This document shows, in pieces, positions 8,193-16,980 of a stretch of DNA of 64,000 bases. This stretch comes from Pseudomonas sp. W4I3 (GTDB taxonomy: Bacteria; Pseudomonadota; Gammaproteobacteria; Pseudomonadales; Pseudomonadaceae): contig NZ_JAUSXS010000001.1 in NCBI RefSeq assembly GCF_030816195.1, positions 4,983,501 to 5,047,500 on the forward strand. The letters run 5' to 3'. How positions within the stretch are numbered: the first letter of the stretch is position 1; each line of letters starts with the position of its first letter. Made by a program: the position numbers and the translations under genes. Under the pieces are notes generated by a model. That model saw only the letters and a list, made by a program, of their open reading frames with translations. It made no database searches and was not told where the DNA came from.

Positions 8193-8795
8193 TTAGAGCG
8201 CGATCGGCTTGCGGCCAGCGAACGAGTGCGCCAGGGTGCCGCCGTCGACCAGCTCCAACTCGCCGCCCAGCGGCACACCGTGGGCAATGCGCGAGGTGAT
8301 CAGCCCCTTGTTGGTCAGCAACTGGGCGATGTAATGCGCCGTCGCTTCGCCTTCTACCGTCGGGTTGGTCGCCAGAATCACTTCGCTGAAGGTGCCCTGT
8401 TCTTCGATTCGCGCCACCAGTTGTGGAATACCGATAGCTTCCGGCCCCAGGCCATCGAGCGGCGACAAATGACCTTTGAGCACAAAGTAACGCCCGCGGT
8501 AGCCGGTTTGCTCCACCGCGTACACATCCATTGGCCCTTCCACCACGCACAGCAGCGTGTCATCGCGACGTGGGTCGGCGCATTGCGGGCAGAGTTCTTC
8601 TTCGGTGAGGGTGCGGCACTGGCGACAGTGGCCGACGCCTTCCATGGCCTGGCTCAGGGCCTGGGCCAAGCGGGTGCCGCCGCTGCGATCACGCTCCAGC
8701 AGTTGCAGCGCCATGCGCTGGGCAGTTTTCTGGCCAACGCCTGGCAAGGTACGCAGCGCGTCGATCAGTTGGCGAATCAGGGGGCTGAAGCTCAT
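8193..8795 (-). CDS. recR: Recombination mediator protein RecR
   Basis: RecR works with RecO and RecF to load RecA on gapped DNA. The 200-residue protein shows the family order: an N-terminal helix-hairpin-helix (LRTLPGVGQKTAQRMA), a C4 zinc finger (CRQCRTLTEEELCPQC), a Toprim domain (VVEGPMDVYAVE) and the C-terminal Walker-B-like segment with GVPLGGELE. ATG 8795 gives the standard start MSFSPLIRQL; an in-frame ATG 18 bases upstream is less likely. In many proteobacteria recR directly follows ybaB; here an oxidoreductase gene lies between. Confidence 0.97.
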   Translation of the reverse strand: MSFSPLIRQLIDALRTLPGVGQKTAQRMALQLLERDRSGGTRLAQALSQAMEGVGHCRQCRTLTEEELCPQCADPRRDDTLLCVVEGPMDVYAVEQTGYRGRYFVLKGHLSPLDGLGPEAIGIPQLVARIEEQGTFSEVILATNPTVEGEATAHYIAQLLTNKGLITSRIAHGVPLGGELELVDGGTLAHSFAGRKPIAL

Positions 8796-8861
8796 GGGCG
8801 AAGGGTCCGACAAAACAACGAGACGCGGTTTATACCCGCGCCCCGGATTAGCGTCAAATGC

Positions 8862-9896
8862 TCAATCCTGTGCGACGCGCACCACCAACTTGCCGAAGTT
8901 GCGTCCTTCGAGCAAACCGATAAAGGCTTCAGGTGCCTGCTCCAGGCCGTCGACCACGTCTTCGCGGAACTTGATCTTGCCATCGCGCACCCAGGGCGCC
9001 ATGGCGCTCAGGAACTCAGGCTGGCGATCACCGTAGTCATCGAACACGATAAAGCCCTGAATGCGCACGCGCTTGGTCAGCAAAGTACGTTGCAGCGCCG
9101 GCAGACGGTCGGGGCCGCTTGGCGCTTCATGGGCGTTATACCCGGCGATCAGCCCGCACAGCGGAACCCGCGCCTTGGGGTTGAGCAGCGGCATCACCGC
9201 ATCGAACACCTTGCCACCGACGTTTTCGTAATAAATATCGACGCCGTTGAAGCAGGCCAGCGCCAGCTCGTTGGCAAAATCAGCGCTCTTGTGGTCGATA
9301 CAGGCATCAAAACCCAGTTCATCCACCACATAGCGGCATTTGTCGGCACCGCCGGCAATCCCCACCACACGCAAGCCCTTGAGCTTGGCGACCTGGCCCA
9401 CCACCGAACCCACCGCACCGGAGGCGGCCGCGACGACCAGCGTCTCACCAGCCTTGGGCTGGCCGATGTCCATCAGGCCCATGTAGGCGGTCATGCCCGG
9501 CATGCCCAACACGCCGAGCGCCATCGATGGACTCGTCAAGCCGTTGGGCACTGGCATCAAGTTGCGGCCATCGCAAATGCTGTGGCTTTGCCAGCCGGTG
9601 GAACCCACGACCAGGTCGCCCACCTCGAATTTCGGATTGCGCGATTGCTCGACGCGGCTGACAGCGCCCCCGGTCATCACCTCGTCGATTTCCACCGGCG
9701 CGGCGTAGGACGGCGCGTCGCTCATGCGTCCGCGCATGTAGGGATCCAGCGAGAGGTAGAGCGTCTTGAGCAGCACCTGGCCGTCCGCCAGCTCTGGCAG
9801 GTTGACGCGTTCGAGGCGGAAATTTTCCGGGGTCGGCGCGCCTTGCGGGCGTGAGACCAGGACGATGCGTTGGTTGAGCGTCGGTTCTTGAGGCAT
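8862..9896 (-). CDS. NADP-dependent MDR oxidoreductase (CurA/YncB-like)
   Basis: This 344-residue cytoplasmic medium-chain reductase has the N-terminal GroES-like domain with the LSLDPYMRGRM motif of the leukotriene B4 dehydrogenase/curcumin reductase group. A Rossmann nucleotide-binding domain follows with AAASGAVGSVVGQ (about residues 150-162). No structural zinc cysteines are seen, as expected for this zinc-free branch, which reduces alpha,beta-unsaturated ketones. The start ATG at 9896 gives MPQEPTLNQR, the usual N-terminus. It lies between ybaB and recR, separated from ybaB by a terminator, so it likely has its own promoter. Confidence 0.92.
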   Translation of the reverse strand: MPQEPTLNQRIVLVSRPQGAPTPENFRLERVNLPELADGQVLLKTLYLSLDPYMRGRMSDAPSYAAPVEIDEVMTGGAVSRVEQSRNPKFEVGDLVVGSTGWQSHSICDGRNLMPVPNGLTSPSMALGVLGMPGMTAYMGLMDIGQPKAGETLVVAAASGAVGSVVGQVAKLKGLRVVGIAGGADKCRYVVDELGFDACIDHKSADFANELALACFNGVDIYYENVGGKVFDAVMPLLNPKARVPLCGLIAGYNAHEAPSGPDRLPALQRTLLTKRVRIQGFIVFDDYGDRQPEFLSAMAPWVRDGKIKFREDVVDGLEQAPEAFIGLLEGRNFGKLVVRVAQD

Positions 9897-9975
9897 CAGG
9901 GGCTCCCTTAGCGAATTCATGAGTATAGGGTGCAGACCCCGATTGCAGCGCCAGGGTTCAGATCCGATAGGCACA

Positions 9976-10006
9976 AACAAAAATGCCAGGCACGAGGCCT
10001 GGCATT
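9976..10006 (-). terminator. Intrinsic terminator after ybaB
   Basis: The stem ATGCCAGGC/GCCTGGCAT with a 5-base loop is followed on the minus strand by a TTTTTGTTTGT run. It ends the dnaX-ybaB transcript. Confidence 0.85.
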
Positions 10007-10030
10007 GGAGTGCAGCTGAAAACCAGCCGA

Positions 10031-10369
10031 TTAGAACGGCAGCTTCATACCGGGTGGCAGTTGCATGCCAGCGGTCACGCCGCCCATTTTTTCCTGGCTG
10101 TTGGCTTCGATCTTGCGCACGGCGTCGTTGACGGCCGCGGCGAACAGGTCTTCCAGCACTTCACGGTCGTCATCGCTGACGCCTTCGAGCAGGCTTGGGT
10201 CGATGCTGACGCGCTTGATGTCGTGACGACCGGTCATCACCACGCTGACCATATCGCCACCGGCTTTACCGGTGACTTCGGCGTTGGCCAGCTCTTCCTG
10301 CATCTTGGCCATTTTTTCCTGCATCTGCTGCGCCTGCTTCATCAGGCCGGCCATGCCACCTTTCATCAT
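10031..10369 (-). CDS. ybaB: Nucleoid-associated protein YbaB/EbfC
   Basis: This small DNA-binding dimer is found beside dnaX in most bacteria. The 112 residues start with the helical, Met/Gln-rich segment GGMAGLMKQAQQMQEKMAKM, followed by the family's central beta hairpin and a C-terminal helix. ATG 10369 is chosen over a GTG three codons upstream because GAGG then sits 8 bases before the start. It is probably co-transcribed with dnaX (43-base gap) and followed by a clear terminator. Confidence 0.95.
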   Translation of the reverse strand: MMKGGMAGLMKQAQQMQEKMAKMQEELANAEVTGKAGGDMVSVVMTGRHDIKRVSIDPSLLEGVSDDDREVLEDLFAAAVNDAVRKIEANSQEKMGGVTAGMQLPPGMKLPF

Positions 10370-10412
10370 GGGAATCACCTCAAAAGTACGTGGATCAAAT
10401 TAGTCGCCCGGT

Positions 10413-12467
10413 TCATGACGCCTGGGGCGCCGGGGCTTCGACAGGTTCAATAGTATCGTGACGGACGACCGCACCGAACTGTTGCATCATTTGTTGGATA
10501 AGCGGATCAGCGTGAATCGACTCCTCGGCATCGCGCTGGCGGTTCAGGCGCCGGCGCGTCGCAGCCTGGGCCGGGGTTTCCTGCTCGGGCTTGATCAGCT
10601 CGATGGCGATGGTCAGCGTGCGGCCATGGTACTGGTTGAGCGCATCGTTGAGCCGGCGCTGCTGGGTGGCATTGAACAAGGCGCTGTGGGCCGGATCCAG
10701 GTGCAGCAGCCAGTGGTCGCCTTCGATGGCAATCAGCGTGCAGTTGGCGGCGATACTGCCGGTCATGCCGGAGATCGGCAATTTTGGAAACAATTCCAGC
10801 CATTGCAGGGCCAGGCCGGTGGCCGGGGCGGCGGCGGGCTCTACCTCCGGCTCGGGGGCCGGCTCGGCGGTGTGCTCACTGGCCAGTTCGTCCAGGTAGC
10901 TGTAGGCCGAATCCATGTCCGGCTCGATGTAGTCCTCGTCCAGCGGCGGTTCGTCGTCGAGGTCGATGCCGGGGGTGGCGGCTTCAACCTGGGCCACGGT
11001 CGGCTCCGGCACAGGCGCGGATACCCACTCAGGCGCATCCGGCACTACGCTGTCCGGGGTCGGCGTGGGCATTGGCGTCAATTCCGGCTGTTCGCCGGTG
11101 GTCTCCAGTACCGGCTCCACGGCGGGCTGTTGCTCGGGCTCGACGGGCGCTTCAACCGGGTCATTCCAAGGCAGATCGACCACGGGCTCAGGCTCGACAA
11201 CCGTCTGCGGCTCAACCACCGGCGCAGCCACTACTGGCTCAGGCTCAGGTGCTTGGGCAATCGGCGCGGGCGCAGCCACCACTGGCGCGACCACTGCCGC
11301 GCCAGCCACTGTTTTGGCGGAATCAACTGTGGCCTGGCTGATCCCCACTGGCTTTAGTGGCTGTCTCGGCGCATCCGTCGAGTCGGCGGGCCGGAACGCC
11401 AGCATTCGCAGCAACACCATCTCGAAGCCACCGCGCGGGTCCGGCGCCAAAGGCAGGTCGCGACGACCGATCAGGCCCATCTGGTAGTAGAACTGCACGT
11501 CTTCGGCCGGCAGCGCCTGGGCCAGCGCCAATACGCGGTCGCGGTCGCCATGGCCGTTGTCGACGCCCTCAGGCAACGCCTGGGCGATGGCGACGCGGTG
11601 CAGCACATTGAGGATTTCCGAGAGCACGCCATTCCAATCCGGGCCTTGCTCCGACAAATGGCGCACGGCTTCGAGCAACGCTTTGGCGTCGCCCTCGATC
11701 AAGGCGTGCAGCACGTCGAACACCTGACCGTGGTCCAGCGTGCCGAGCATGGCGCGCACATCGGCGGCCATCACCTTGCCTTCACCGAAGGCGATGGCCT
11801 GGTCGGTGAGGCTCATGGCATCCCGCATCGAGCCATCGGCGGCGCGGCCCAGCAGCCACAGCGCGTCGTCTTCGAACGGTACGTTCTCGACGCCCAGCAC
11901 GTGGGTCAGATGCTCCACCACCCGCTCAGGGGTCATGTTCTTCAGGGAGAATTGCAGGCAGCGCGACAGAATGGTCGCAGGGAGTTTCTGCGGGTCGGTG
12001 GTAGCCAGGATGAATTTGACGTACGGCGGCGGCTCTTCCAGGGTTTTCAACAACGCGTTGAAGGAGTGGCTGGAGAGCATGTGCACTTCGTCGATCAGGT
12101 AGACCTTGAAGCGGCCACGGCTCGGCGCGTATTGCACGTTGTCGAGCAACTCGCGGGTGTCTTCGACCTTGGTGCGGCTCGCGGCGTCGATTTCGATCAG
12201 GTCGACGAAGCGCCCTTCATCGATCTCGCGGCAGACCGAACAAGTGCCGCAAGGCGTCGATGTGATACCGGTCTCACAGTTCAGGCACTTGGCAATGATG
12301 CGCGCAATCGTGGTCTTGCCCACCCCGCGGGTACCGGTGAACAGGTAGGCGTGGTGCAGCCGTTGGCTGTCCAAGGCATTGATCAGAGCCTTGAGCACAT
12401 GGGTCTGGCCGACCATTTCGCGGAACGAGCGCGGGCGCCATTTACGTGCAAGAACCTGATAACTCAT
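10413..12467 (-). CDS. dnaX: DNA polymerase III subunits tau/gamma
   Basis: DnaX is the clamp-loader ATPase that also links the replicase to the helicase. The 684-residue protein shows Walker A (GTRGVGKTTIA, near residue 45), a zinc module (CLNCETGITSTPCGTCSVC), Walker B (LIDEVHM) and the sensor segment, then a long Pro/Val/Glu-rich linker (about residues 390-560) and the tau C-terminal domains. I see no run of six A on the coding strand within the gene, so the E. coli type of programmed frameshift that makes gamma is not evident. ATG 12467 gives the standard MSYQVLARKWRP start. Confidence 0.97.
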   Translation of the reverse strand: MSYQVLARKWRPRSFREMVGQTHVLKALINALDSQRLHHAYLFTGTRGVGKTTIARIIAKCLNCETGITSTPCGTCSVCREIDEGRFVDLIEIDAASRTKVEDTRELLDNVQYAPSRGRFKVYLIDEVHMLSSHSFNALLKTLEEPPPYVKFILATTDPQKLPATILSRCLQFSLKNMTPERVVEHLTHVLGVENVPFEDDALWLLGRAADGSMRDAMSLTDQAIAFGEGKVMAADVRAMLGTLDHGQVFDVLHALIEGDAKALLEAVRHLSEQGPDWNGVLSEILNVLHRVAIAQALPEGVDNGHGDRDRVLALAQALPAEDVQFYYQMGLIGRRDLPLAPDPRGGFEMVLLRMLAFRPADSTDAPRQPLKPVGISQATVDSAKTVAGAAVVAPVVAAPAPIAQAPEPEPVVAAPVVEPQTVVEPEPVVDLPWNDPVEAPVEPEQQPAVEPVLETTGEQPELTPMPTPTPDSVVPDAPEWVSAPVPEPTVAQVEAATPGIDLDDEPPLDEDYIEPDMDSAYSYLDELASEHTAEPAPEPEVEPAAAPATGLALQWLELFPKLPISGMTGSIAANCTLIAIEGDHWLLHLDPAHSALFNATQQRRLNDALNQYHGRTLTIAIELIKPEQETPAQAATRRRLNRQRDAEESIHADPLIQQMMQQFGAVVRHDTIEPVEAPAPQAS

Positions 12468-12600
12468 CGAAAACCGTCGCAACTGGGAAGCGGAAGCCGG
12501 TAATGCTAGCGGAGCAAGGGGGAAATTGCATCCGGCACGCTCGTCTAATCTGACTAAGCTGTCCTCAAAGGCTGCGCCAAGGCCTGAACCCGGAGAGCAT

Positions 12601-13356
12601 ATGCGCGTAGTCCTGGGCGCTTTATGGATGATAGCCACGACCCTTCTGGCGGCGCCCGCACCGTTGCGTTTCTCGATTTCCGACAGCTGGGCGATGCCCA
12701 TGGTGCACCTTGAGGAAGGCCGCCCGACCCAGGGCATCCTGTATGACGTGATGGTGAGCCTGGCCACCCAGGTCGGCCGCCCTGCCCAGTTCCAGCTGCT
12801 GGCCCGGGCGCGCCTGGCCAATGCCATGGCCCATGGGGAAATCGATGTGCGTTGTTACGTCGCCCAGGCGTGGCTCGGCGACGTTCCCGATGACTACACC
12901 TGGAGCGTACCGCTGATGGTGCAGCGCACTGTATTGATCAGCGCCAACCCTCTGCCAGTCCAGGTGGCCGGGCTGGTGCCGCAAGCGGTCGGTACGGTGC
13001 TCAACTACCGCTACCCCCTGCTCGACCCACTCTTTGCCGATGGCCGGTTGAGCCGCGACGACGCACGCAGCGAAGAGCAGGTGCTGCAAAAGCTGGTGGC
13101 CGGGCGTTACGCCTATGCGGTGAGCAACGAATGGATACTGGATCGCTTCAATCAGCAATTACCGATCACCCGCCGCTTGCACAACGTCGCCGTGATCGAA
13201 GAACAGCACCTGGGCTGCATCGTGCGCAACGATCCCAGCGTGCCGGTGCAACAGATCCTGCGCACGCTGTTGCGGATGAAGCAGTCCGGCGAGATCGACG
13301 CCATCATCCAGCTGTACACCGGGGAGACCGCACCCAGCGTGTCTCCAGACCGATAG
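12601..13356 (+). CDS. Periplasmic solute-binding protein, family 3 type
   Basis: This 251-residue protein has a short signal peptide (cleavage likely after residue 18, ending LLAAPA) and a bilobed periplasmic-binding fold of the amino-acid/SBP_bac_3 type. The GILYDVMVSLATQVGRP segment and the C-terminal LRMKQSGEIDAIIQLYTG typical of the family are visible. No permease or ATPase gene is adjacent, so it may be an orphan binding protein or a sensor-like member. The start is ATG 12601. Its 3' end overlaps the convergent transporter gene by 53 bases. Confidence 0.85.
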   Translation: MRVVLGALWMIATTLLAAPAPLRFSISDSWAMPMVHLEEGRPTQGILYDVMVSLATQVGRPAQFQLLARARLANAMAHGEIDVRCYVAQAWLGDVPDDYTWSVPLMVQRTVLISANPLPVQVAGLVPQAVGTVLNYRYPLLDPLFADGRLSRDDARSEEQVLQKLVAGRYAYAVSNEWILDRFNQQLPITRRLHNVAVIEEQHLGCIVRNDPSVPVQQILRTLLRMKQSGEIDAIIQLYTGETAPSVSPDR

Positions 13357-14212
13357 CGGCCACGCTGGCCAACACCATCAGCCCGCCCAGCACCACCTGC
13401 AGGGCGATGTGTTCGCCCAGCAACAGCGCCGCCATCGCCATCGCAACCGGTGGCACCAAGTACATCGCCACCGAAGCGCGGCTGACCTCGACATGCTTGA
13501 GCACGTAGCCCCAGGCCAGATACGCCAAGGCACTGGGAAAAATACCGAGCACCAGTATCGCCAGGTTTACCGACATCGGCGCCCGTGTGACCGCAGCAGG
13601 CAACCCCGGCAAGTTTACGCACAGCATCAAGGTGCCGGACCACACCATATAGCAGGCCAGGGTCAGCGGACTGTAGTGGTGCGCGTAATGCCTCTGTACT
13701 GCGAAATACACGCTCCAGGACAGTGCGGCCACCAGAATCAGCAAGCCGCGTGGATCCAGATCAGCCAGGCCTTGGTCGCCCCGGATCACCACCAGCACAC
13801 CGCACAACCCCAGCAGCACACACCCCCAGCGCCAGGCACTGACCCGCTCCTTCAAGCAGAAAAATGCAATCAACACGCTGAACAGCGGCGCCGACTGCGC
13901 CAGTACGCTGGATGCCGACGCCGTCACCCATTGCTGGCCGCTGTTAAGGCTGGTGTGGTGCAGAAACACGCCGAAAAAACCCAGTACCAGCAGCCACGGC
14001 AGATCCCGCAGGCGTGGCCGACCGATGCCCGCCACCAGCGCCACCGCGCCCATGAACACCGACGCAATCAAAAATCGCAGCAGCGCCAGTTGGCCGGGGC
14101 TGTAGCTGCGCAACCCCACGTGCACGCCAATCGGCGAATACGCCCAACAGAGGATGACGGCGGCGACCACTAGCGTTAGCTTTACGGGGGTTGGGGTATT
14201 CATCGACGACAT
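13304..14212 (-). CDS. EamA/DMT-family transporter
   Basis: This 302-residue inner-membrane protein has ten hydrophobic segments arranged as two EamA repeats, the pattern of drug/metabolite exporters such as RhaT and YdcZ relatives. It is divergent from a LysR-type regulator across 91 bases, a common arrangement in which the regulator controls the exporter. The substrate cannot be inferred. A start at ATG 14203, three codons in, is equally possible. The last 53 bases overlap the 3' end of the upstream binding-protein gene on the other strand. Confidence 0.88.
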   Translation of the reverse strand: MSSMNTPTPVKLTLVVAAVILCWAYSPIGVHVGLRSYSPGQLALLRFLIASVFMGAVALVAGIGRPRLRDLPWLLVLGFFGVFLHHTSLNSGQQWVTASASSVLAQSAPLFSVLIAFFCLKERVSAWRWGCVLLGLCGVLVVIRGDQGLADLDPRGLLILVAALSWSVYFAVQRHYAHHYSPLTLACYMVWSGTLMLCVNLPGLPAAVTRAPMSVNLAILVLGIFPSALAYLAWGYVLKHVEVSRASVAMYLVPPVAMAMAALLLGEHIALQVVLGGLMVLASVAAIGLETRWVRSPRCTAG

Positions 14213-14303
14213 CCGGACACTGAAGGAATGCCGTCAGTCTTGGCCCGCGCCAGGCGCAGCACAATTAAGCGTTTCTGACTTCTGAGATCACGGGAACTGA
14301 GCA

Positions 14304-15167
14304 ATGGAACTGGCCCAACTGAAAATGGTGCGAGCCGTGGCGCAAACCGGCAGCGTGGCGCAGGCCGCCCTGCAATTGCACTGTGTGCCGTCCAACATCA
14401 CCACGCGCATCAAGCAGCTGGAAAGCGAGCTGGGCACGCCGTTGTTCATTCGCGCCGGACGTGGCCTGGCGATCAGCGCTGCCGGGGAAATTTTCCTGGA
14501 TTATTGCGAGCGCATCCTGGCGTTGGTGGATGAATCCAAACGCGCAGTAGATGCCAACGCGGTGCCGCGCGGCAGCTTGCGCATCGGCGCGGTGGAGTCC
14601 AGCGCCAGCGGCCGCCTGCCGCCGCTGCTGGCCGAATATCACCGGCGCTATCCCGACGTCAGCCTGGAACTGGTCACCGGCGCCTGGGCGCAGTTACTGG
14701 ACGACCTGCAGCACCATCGGCTCGACGTGGCGCTGGTGGCGTCAGCCAACCCGCGCACGAAGCTGGAACATAGCGTGGTGTACCGCGAACGCCTGGTGCT
14801 GATCGCCAGTGCAACCAGCGCGCCGATCCAGGGCGCCGCCGACCTGGCGGGCCGCACCTTGCTGGTCTGGCCAGTGGGTTGCCCGTATCGCGCCGCCCTG
14901 GAAAATTGGCTCAAGCCCCATGACGTCACGCCCGCCGTCGCCAGCTACGCGAGTTGGGGCACGATCATTGGCTGCGTCAGCGCCGGGATCGGCGTGGCCC
15001 TCGCGCCGGAGGGCATTCTGGCTCGGTATGAACAGGCCGATCAGTTGGCGTCGTATCGCTTCGAGGAACTGGTGCCGGTTGATAACCTGCTGTTCTGGAA
15101 CCCAGACAGCCAGCGGCACCTGGCGCGGGATGCGTTCGCCCAGCTGTTGCGCGAGACCTTCGGCTGA
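14304..15167 (+). CDS. LysR-type transcriptional regulator
   Basis: This 287-residue regulator has an N-terminal winged helix (residues 1-60, LKMVRAVAQTGSVAQAALQL and the recognition helix that follows) and a C-terminal periplasmic-binding-like effector domain from about residue 88. It is divergent from the DMT transporter. The shared 91-base gap contains AT-rich candidate LysR binding sequence around 14260-14285, so control of that transporter and of itself is likely. The effector is unknown. Confidence 0.92.
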   Translation: MELAQLKMVRAVAQTGSVAQAALQLHCVPSNITTRIKQLESELGTPLFIRAGRGLAISAAGEIFLDYCERILALVDESKRAVDANAVPRGSLRIGAVESSASGRLPPLLAEYHRRYPDVSLELVTGAWAQLLDDLQHHRLDVALVASANPRTKLEHSVVYRERLVLIASATSAPIQGAADLAGRTLLVWPVGCPYRAALENWLKPHDVTPAVASYASWGTIIGCVSAGIGVALAPEGILARYEQADQLASYRFEELVPVDNLLFWNPDSQRHLARDAFAQLLRETFG

Positions 15168-15185
15168 TCTTCGCGCCCCACAGGG

Positions 15186-15776
15186 TCAGCGCTTCGGCGC
15201 AGCCAACCGTGCGTATTGCCCCTGGCTGATCCAGCCCGTGAACGAACGGTCATCGGCATTGATGAACTCGACCTGTGCCCAGCCGTCCTTGAAGGCCAGC
15301 ACCCCCACCACATCATTCTTGACGACGTAGGGACGCTTGGCCGCTTTCGCCGTTGGGGTTTTCAGCAGGTAAGCCTTGTCGGCCGAAACCGTCACCAGGC
15401 CGATCCATTGCTTCCTGGCGGTCTGGCTCAGGTCCAGACCCGTGGCGATTTCCGGCATCAACACATTGATGCAGCCGGGATGCTGACGCCCTTGCGCCAC
15501 CGTCAGGGTCACGCCGTCGGACGATGCAGCCACGCTGCCGGGATAAGCCACATCGCGCCAGGTGGTCAGCGCTTCAGGCGTGCCCTGCAGAAAGAAGCGG
15601 CACCCGCGCGTCACGCCCTCGCCCATGTCTTCGGCGTAGAAACCTTCGACCTGATGCTGCGGCGTCACCGCCAGCATCAGCCCTTCGTACTTGCCCGACT
15701 GCAACGTGGCCGAACCTGCAAAGGCAGGCACCACGGCACACAGCGACAACACACCTGCCACCAGCAAACGAATCAT
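15186..15776 (-). CDS. Exported protein with C-terminal SH3-like domain, partner of the muramidase
   Basis: This 196-residue protein has a clear signal peptide (MIRLLVAGVLSLCAVVPAFA, cleavage after residue 20). Most of it is a beta-rich domain of unknown family with two Cys residues that could form a disulfide. The last 60 residues (YVVKNDVVGVLAFKDGWAQV onward) resemble a bacterial SH3 domain, which usually binds peptidoglycan. The start lies one base after the muramidase stop, so the two are translationally coupled. A periplasmic partner next to a muramidase suggests an immunity or regulatory protein, but this is inference from context. Confidence 0.75.
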   Translation of the reverse strand: MIRLLVAGVLSLCAVVPAFAGSATLQSGKYEGLMLAVTPQHQVEGFYAEDMGEGVTRGCRFFLQGTPEALTTWRDVAYPGSVAASSDGVTLTVAQGRQHPGCINVLMPEIATGLDLSQTARKQWIGLVTVSADKAYLLKTPTAKAAKRPYVVKNDVVGVLAFKDGWAQVEFINADDRSFTGWISQGQYARLAAPKR

Positions 15777-15777
15777 C

Positions 15778-16824
15778 TTATTTCTTCCCTTCATAGGCGT
15801 CGTAGGCTTGTTTCATGAGGACATCATAGTTGCCGAAGTCATCGCCGTTGTACGCGCGGGCCATGGCCGTGAAATCCTTGCTTTTCATGGCACTCATCAA
15901 CGCAGTGCTATTGCTGCAAAAATTGAGGTAAGCCTTGAGCTGGTTGCCGGTATTGACCTTCAAGGCGGCAACCAGCTCAAACACGGTCTTGAAGCCGGCC
16001 GAGGCAAAGTTGAACCCCATGATCTGGAACATGCCCCACGAGGCGGACATCAACGCGGCTTCCTGATCGAGGGCAAACGCGGTCTCCATGGTTTCCCATG
16101 CCTTGACCTGATCTTTGTTGTTGGTCTGCCACTGCGGTCCGGCCTTTCGCTTGTAGGGGTAGGACAACAGTGGGTGCGCTTGGTCGTAGATGTGCTTGGT
16201 GTACTTGCGAAACTGGTGGCCTTCGAAGGCAATGATTGGCAACTTCGCCGGGCCGAAACCAGAGCGACCGCCAGACTCCACGGTGGCAAAGGCTTTGACG
16301 ACATTGACGGAGATACCGTTGCCCAACTGCTTGGCTGCGTTCTGGAAGTCGGCATCGTTGAGGGTCATGCCGCCATCACAGGTGGACTGCATCATCAACT
16401 GCCGGTTGCGCCGCTCGGCCTCGATCACCGCACGCACCTGGTTCAGGTACACATTGACCGTGGCCTGCACCGCATCGGCATTGTTATTGCCGAAGGCGTT
16501 CAGAAACGTGGGAATACGCGTCGTCGGGAAGGCCTGCACCGGCACCTTCAGCGCCTCTTCGATCAAGCTGTTGAAAGTGCGACCGGTGGGGTCGATCACG
16601 CCATCGGGATGGGCATACTTGAGATGACGAAACTGGTACTGGCTGATGCATTGCACCAACTGGCCATCGCATCTGCCATTTTCAGGCAGCGGGAACCCCA
16701 GCTTGGGAATGATCAAGTTGAATAAATACTGGATGCACTGCACATCGGCGGGCAGGTTGCGGGCTTTACCGGGGGTGCCGACCGAGGCACTGATAAGACG
16801 AGGCAACCCTTGCAGGCTTTTCAT
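15778..16824 (-). CDS. N-acetylmuramidase with N-terminal peptidoglycan-binding domain
   Basis: This predicted peptidoglycan hydrolase has 348 residues. Residues about 25-90 match a PG_binding_1 fold. Residues about 165-340 match the N-acetylmuramidase family PF11860 (DUF3380), with the catalytic Glu in ATVESGG and the following AFEGHQF and WGMFQIMGFN motifs. No signal peptide is present, so export would need a holin, a secretion system or lysis. ATG 16824 is preferred because AAGG is correctly spaced; an ATG 9 bases upstream overlaps that site. No phage genes surround it. Coupling to a periplasmic protein resembles type VI secretion effector-immunity pairs, but no VgrG, PAAR or Hcp gene is in view. 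Confidence 0.85.
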   Translation of the reverse strand: MKSLQGLPRLISASVGTPGKARNLPADVQCIQYLFNLIIPKLGFPLPENGRCDGQLVQCISQYQFRHLKYAHPDGVIDPTGRTFNSLIEEALKVPVQAFPTTRIPTFLNAFGNNNADAVQATVNVYLNQVRAVIEAERRNRQLMMQSTCDGGMTLNDADFQNAAKQLGNGISVNVVKAFATVESGGRSGFGPAKLPIIAFEGHQFRKYTKHIYDQAHPLLSYPYKRKAGPQWQTNNKDQVKAWETMETAFALDQEAALMSASWGMFQIMGFNFASAGFKTVFELVAALKVNTGNQLKAYLNFCSNSTALMSAMKSKDFTAMARAYNGDDFGNYDVLMKQAYDAYEGKK

Positions 16825-16980
16825 GACAGACATCCTTGTTAGTTAAAGAAGTGATTGCACTTCAATATCAAATCGCGCCCTTGTCATACTCTGAAACAAG
16901 TGGCCGGCGCACGCTAACAAGGCGGTTTGGGGTTGTCCAGCAGGCACTTCAAAAGTTGTGAATCAGCCGGACTAAATCAT

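Noticed and set aside
10413..12467. Programmed frameshift in dnaX as in E. coli
   Set aside because: No run of six A (or the A-AAA-AAG site) was found on the coding strand of the gene.
15778..16824. Muramidase as a prophage endolysin
   Set aside because: No holin, spanin, tail or integrase gene lies nearby, and the partner is a signal-peptide protein coupled to it.
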